From Clostridiales bacterium (GTDB taxonomy: Bacteria; Bacillota; Clostridia; Oscillospirales; Oscillospiraceae): 9,519 bases of DNA. Each line of letters begins with the position of its first letter. The stretch's first letter is position 1. The position numbers and the translations under genes are program-made. The notes under the pieces were generated by a model. It was given only the letters and a program-made list of their open reading frames with translations, had not been told where the DNA came from and did not search any database. Positions 7,083-9,519 of this stretch are shown one piece after another. The DNA lies in assembly GCA_003522945.1 (NCBI GenBank), contig DPHR01000007.1:773-10291 (forward strand), read 5' to 3'.

Positions 7083-7445
7083 TCATTTTTTCTCCTTGGG
7101 CTTGAAGAGCACGGCGGCGAGATACCCGAAGAATATCGCCGCGGCGATGCCGCCCGCGGAGGCCGTCAGCCCGCCGGTGAACGTGCCGAGAAAGCCCTTC
7201 TCCGCCACGGCCTTTTCCACGCCCTTGGCAAGCGTGCTGCCGAAGCCCGTGAGCGGGACGCTCGCGCCGGCGCCCGCCCACTCGATGAGCGGAGCGTACA
7301 CGCCCACGGCGTGCAGCACGACGCCGAGCACGACATAGCACGTCAGAATGCGCGCCGGAGTGAGCTTCGTGCGGTCAATGAGCACCTGTCCGAGCGCGCA
7401 CAGCGCCCCGCCGACGAGAAACGCCTTGAGATAATCTGTCCACAT
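7083..7445 (-). CDS. spoVAE: Stage V sporulation protein AE (SpoVAEb type)
   Basis: A 120-residue integral membrane protein matching SpoVAEb in length (about 116) and sequence. Hydrophobic segments lie at about 5-24, 32-58 and 80-113; the last is long enough for one or two passes. Family-typical parts include the N-terminal FLVGGALCALGQVLID, then LTPARILTCYVVLGVVL, GAGASVPLTGFG and KGFLGTFTGGLTA, and a lysine-rich tail FKPKEKK. SpoVA proteins sit in the inner forespore/spore membrane and move Ca-dipicolinate in during sporulation and out at germination. The ATG lies 5 bp after the spoVAD stop, with a purine-rich GGGGGTAAGGA just upstream, so the two are co-translated from one mRNA. Its stop is 1 bp from the stop of the convergent pilin-like gene, leaving no room for a terminator between them. 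Confidence 0.93.
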   Translation of the reverse strand: MWTDYLKAFLVGGALCALGQVLIDRTKLTPARILTCYVVLGVVLHAVGVYAPLIEWAGAGASVPLTGFGSTLAKGVEKAVAEKGFLGTFTGGLTASAGGIAAAIFFGYLAAVLFKPKEKK

Positions 7446-7450
7446 AGTCC

Positions 7451-8479
7451 TTACCCCCGATCAACGTCCAGTACCACGGCATGACAGATGCCGGGGATAC
7501 TTTCGCCCTGCTGCGACGTTGTCGGCGACATGAGCGCGCCGGTCGCGGCAAAGAGCACGCGCGGCCAGTCGCCGCAGGTCATGCGCTGAAGAATATGGCC
7601 GCAGAGCACCGATGCGCTGCACCCGCAGCCGCTGCCGCCGGCGTGCACGTCCTGCGTCTCCGGATTGAAAATGAGCATGCCGCAGTCTGTGGAGCATACG
7701 CCGAGATCGACGCCGTCCCGGAGAAAGAGATCGGTCAAAATTTCGTGCCCGATCTTTCCGAGATCGCCCGTGATGATCGCGGCATAGTCCGCCGGGGTGC
7801 GCCCGGTGTCGGCAAAGTGCGCGCGGAGCGTTTCATATGCCGCCGGAGCCATTGCCGCACCCATGTTGTTCGCGTCCGTCACGCCCGCGTCGCGGATGCG
7901 CCCGGTCGTGACGTGCGTCACGTAGGGGCCTTCGCCCTCGCTCGTGAGCAGCAGCGCGCCCGCGCCGGTCACGGTCCACTGTGCCGTCGGCGTGCGCTGC
8001 CCACCGTATTCGAGGGGGAGTCGGAACTGGCGTTCCGCCGAGCAGAAGTGCGAGCTAGTCATGGCGCACACGATGTCGGCATATCCGCCGTCGATCGTCA
8101 TCGCGGCGAGCGACAGGCTTTCCGCCATCGTGGAGCACGCGCCGTAAACGCCGAAGTAGGGGATGGGGAGATCGCGCGCGGCGAACGTGGAGCCCGCGCA
8201 CTGGTTGAGAAGGTCGCCCGCGAACAGATACTGAATGTCCGAGGGCGGGATCTTCGCCTTGTCGCAGCAAAGCGCAAAGCACTTCGAGAGCATCACGCTC
8301 TCCGCCTTCTCCCAGCTCGACTGGCCGAAGTAGGAATCGTCGCTGATATAGTCGAACCATTTCCGCAGGGGGCCTTCGCCCTCCTTCTGCCCGACGACGC
8401 AGCTGCCAGCTGCCACGGAGGGCGGGTTCGTGAAGGCGACCGTCTGCCGCCCGAGCCGCTTGTTTTTCAGAAAAACCAC
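7451..8479 (-). CDS. spoVAD: Stage V sporulation protein AD
   Basis: A 342-residue soluble, thiolase/ketoacyl-synthase-fold protein with strong similarity to B. subtilis SpoVAD (338) along its whole length. Recognisable stretches are GEGPLRKWFD, FAGDLLNQ, FGVYGACSTMAES (C115 at the position of the thiolase-fold active cysteine), SSHFCSAERQFRLPLEYGGQ, NNMGAAMAPAAYETL, GDLGKIGHEIL, HAGGSGCGCSASV and ATGALMSPTTSQQGESIPGI. SpoVAD binds dipicolinic acid and works with SpoVAC and SpoVAE in its uptake into the forespore. The start is uncertain. GTG at 8479 is the only usual start upstream of the conserved LGRQTVAF region, because an in-frame TGA closes the frame at about 8496-8498. An ATG at 8499 is one nucleotide out of frame. 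No spoVAC precedes it. Confidence 0.93.
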   Translation of the reverse strand: MVFLKNKRLGRQTVAFTNPPSVAAGSCVVGQKEGEGPLRKWFDYISDDSYFGQSSWEKAESVMLSKCFALCCDKAKIPPSDIQYLFAGDLLNQCAGSTFAARDLPIPYFGVYGACSTMAESLSLAAMTIDGGYADIVCAMTSSHFCSAERQFRLPLEYGGQRTPTAQWTVTGAGALLLTSEGEGPYVTHVTTGRIRDAGVTDANNMGAAMAPAAYETLRAHFADTGRTPADYAAIITGDLGKIGHEILTDLFLRDGVDLGVCSTDCGMLIFNPETQDVHAGGSGCGCSASVLCGHILQRMTCGDWPRVLFAATGALMSPTTSQQGESIPGICHAVVLDVDRG

Positions 8480-8510
8480 CGTCTTTCCCTTTTTTCATAG
8501 CGTACCCCGA

Positions 8511-8547
8511 AAAAGCAAAAAAATCCCTCCGGTACAAGCCGGAGGGA
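8511..8547 (-). terminator. Intrinsic terminator of the SLH/transglutaminase gene
   Basis: On the - strand TCCCTCCGG and CCGGAGGGA form a perfect 9-bp stem around CTTGTA, followed by TTTTTTTGCTTTT. It starts 15 bp after the stop of the 8562 gene and ends about 30 bp before the spoVAD GTG. It should largely stop transcription reaching spoVAD-spoVAE from upstream. Confidence 0.9.
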
Positions 8548-8561
8548 GAAAAATGTTTGAT

Positions 8562-9519
8562 TTACGTCCGCCCGACGGCCTGATAGTTCCAGCCGAGCGA
8601 GTTTTCCCGCAGCATCATAAAGTTATCGGTGTACATCTGGAGAAGCCAGTAGTTCATCTCGATCTCCGGGTCGCAGATGTAGATCTTGCCGTCGAGCGTG
8701 ATCTCCGTCCAGGCGTGCGGCTGGTTTTCTATGCCGATGCTGCCGGAATAGGTGCGGGCGTTGTACCCAAGCCCGCGGGCGAGCGCGCAGAACGCCCCGG
8801 CGTAGCAGTAGCAGTTGCCCTTGTTCGTGCGGAAGATCGTGAGCGCCTCGTCAATGTCCCAACCGGTCGCGCCGGAGTCGTAGTAGTTGCGCGTAAGGTA
8901 CTGGAAGTCGTTTTTCACATGGTAGTAGATCGCTTTGAGATCGTCGAGCCGCGCGGCATCCGGCGTCATGAAGTCGGAGAGCGTCTGCGCGACGTAGTCA
9001 TCGAGCTCTGCGCTGCCGCTTGTATAGCGGCTGTTTTTATCGAAATACAGGCCGTCAAATTCCGAATCGGTGAGAAAATACCCGTCGTCGCCGAGCCGGT
9101 AGAGATATCCGCCGAACCAAAGGAAGCCGTCGCGCGTCATGGATTCAAGAGACTCTTTTGTGAGCGTTCCGCTGCCCGCCGCGGCGAGCACTTCGGCAGA
9201 TGCCCAGTGCGTCGGGGCGACGTCCGGATAATAGACGTCCTCCGCGGCGCTCTCTTTCCCAAGCAGCCGGGAAACGCAGAAGGCGAATTCCGCGCGCGTC
9301 GCATATTCGCTCTCCGTTTCCGGCAGAGCCTCAAGCACCGGCTCGACGGTCTCGGGATCGAAAAGCGTGTCCAGCGCGTTTTTTAGCTCCTCGCGTGTGA
9401 GCGCATCCTCGGGAGCGGCATCCAGACTTGCAAGCAGTGACGGATCGATACGCTCCTCCGGCGCGAGCGCGCGCAGCGCCGCGGCGCACTCCGCGTGCGT
9501 CATCGCGCTCTCCGGGCGG
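8562..9519 (-). CDS. SLH-domain surface protein with transglutaminase-like domain (5' partial)
   Basis: The frame stays open through the right edge, and the residues before the ATG at 9503 (RPESA) continue an S-layer homology motif, so the true start lies beyond the window. Numbering from that ATG: SLH-like repeats cover about 1-125, with MTHAECAAAL, ALTREEL, YATRAEFAFCVSRLLG and YYPDVAPTHWASAEVL. Residues about 126-163 resemble a choline/cell-wall-binding type repeat (GFLWFGGYLYRLGDDGYF, GLYFDKNSRYTSG). A transglutaminase-like domain fills about 185-300, with the expected Cys-His-Asp triad at C231 (KGNCYCYAGAF), H263 (QPHAWTEI) and D278 (ICDPEIE). SLH domains usually hold proteins to wall-linked polysaccharide, so this is probably an exported cell-surface enzyme acting as a protease, peptidase or cross-linker; the substrate cannot be told. 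A signal peptide would lie outside the window. A strong terminator follows the stop. Confidence 0.85.
   Translation of the reverse strand, partial: RPESAMTHAECAAALRALAPEERIDPSLLASLDAAPEDALTREELKNALDTLFDPETVEPVLEALPETESEYATRAEFAFCVSRLLGKESAAEDVYYPDVAPTHWASAEVLAAAGSGTLTKESLESMTRDGFLWFGGYLYRLGDDGYFLTDSEFDGLYFDKNSRYTSGSAELDDYVAQTLSDFMTPDAARLDDLKAIYYHVKNDFQYLTRNYYDSGATGWDIDEALTIFRTNKGNCYCYAGAFCALARGLGYNARTYSGSIGIENQPHAWTEITLDGKIYICDPEIEMNYWLLQMYTDNFMMLRENSLGWNYQAVGRT

Noticed and set aside
7481..8500. 339-codon + strand frame opposite spoVAD
   Set aside because: The - strand product matches SpoVAD along its full length; the + strand translation is an Arg/Ala/His-rich shadow.
8055..8537. 160-codon - strand frame containing the ATG at 8499
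   Set aside because: After the first residues it is the +1 shadow of spoVAD with no motif; kept only as a clue to the uncertain spoVAD start.
8430..9386. 318-codon + strand frame opposite the SLH/transglutaminase gene
   Set aside because: It runs through a terminator and opposite a gene with recognisable SLH and transglutaminase motifs, and shows no motif of its own.
1..9519. CRISPR arrays, insertion sequences, tRNA or rRNA genes, att-site-like direct repeats
   Set aside because: I looked for regular repeats, transposase motifs and cloverleaf-like sequence and saw none; gene spacing leaves no room for them.

Overview
The window looks like a stretch of chromosome from a high-GC, endospore-forming member of the Clostridia, probably in or near the Oscillospiraceae. 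This is an inference from gene content: a Gram-positive PolC replicase next to ispG, the spore-specific genes spoVAD and spoVAE, and S-layer homology and pilin-type surface proteins. The coding is strongly GC-rich at third positions throughout. No block stands out in base composition, and I see no mobile element, CRISPR array, tRNA or rRNA.

Left block (1-5516, + strand): the 3' end of ispG (isoprenoid synthesis) is followed closely by polC (replicative DNA polymerase III), a YfcE-type metallophosphoesterase and an AlkD-like DNA alkylation repair protein. Spacing is tight: 3 bp, then 15 bp, then a 4-bp GTGA overlap. A strong hairpin terminator at 5490-5516 ends the block, so it reads as one operon.

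Middle block (5517-7085): ruvX, the pre-16S rRNA nuclease gene, lies on the - strand and converges on the same terminator. It has its own good Shine-Dalgarno and a probable extended -10 promoter. Divergent from it, on the + strand, is a secreted pilin-like protein with a signal peptide, a probable D2-type pilin fold, a SpaA-like domain and a degenerate C-terminal sorting signal. It ends 1 bp from the oppositely oriented spoVAE stop codon.

Right block (7083-9519, - strand): spoVAD and spoVAE, whose products help move dipicolinic acid into the forespore, have no spoVAC directly upstream. Instead there is a terminator and then a gene for an S-layer-homology/transglutaminase-like surface protein, whose 5' end lies beyond the window.

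Most of the window is conserved core Clostridia biology, and I do not see a clearly new multi-gene system. The points most worth a second look are the pilin-like protein that seems to have lost its isopeptide lysines and canonical sorting motif, the spoVAD-spoVAE pair separated from spoVAC by a terminator, the ambiguous spoVAD start beside an A6 run, and the short PolC N-terminus. There is no gene-free stretch longer than about 160 bp.
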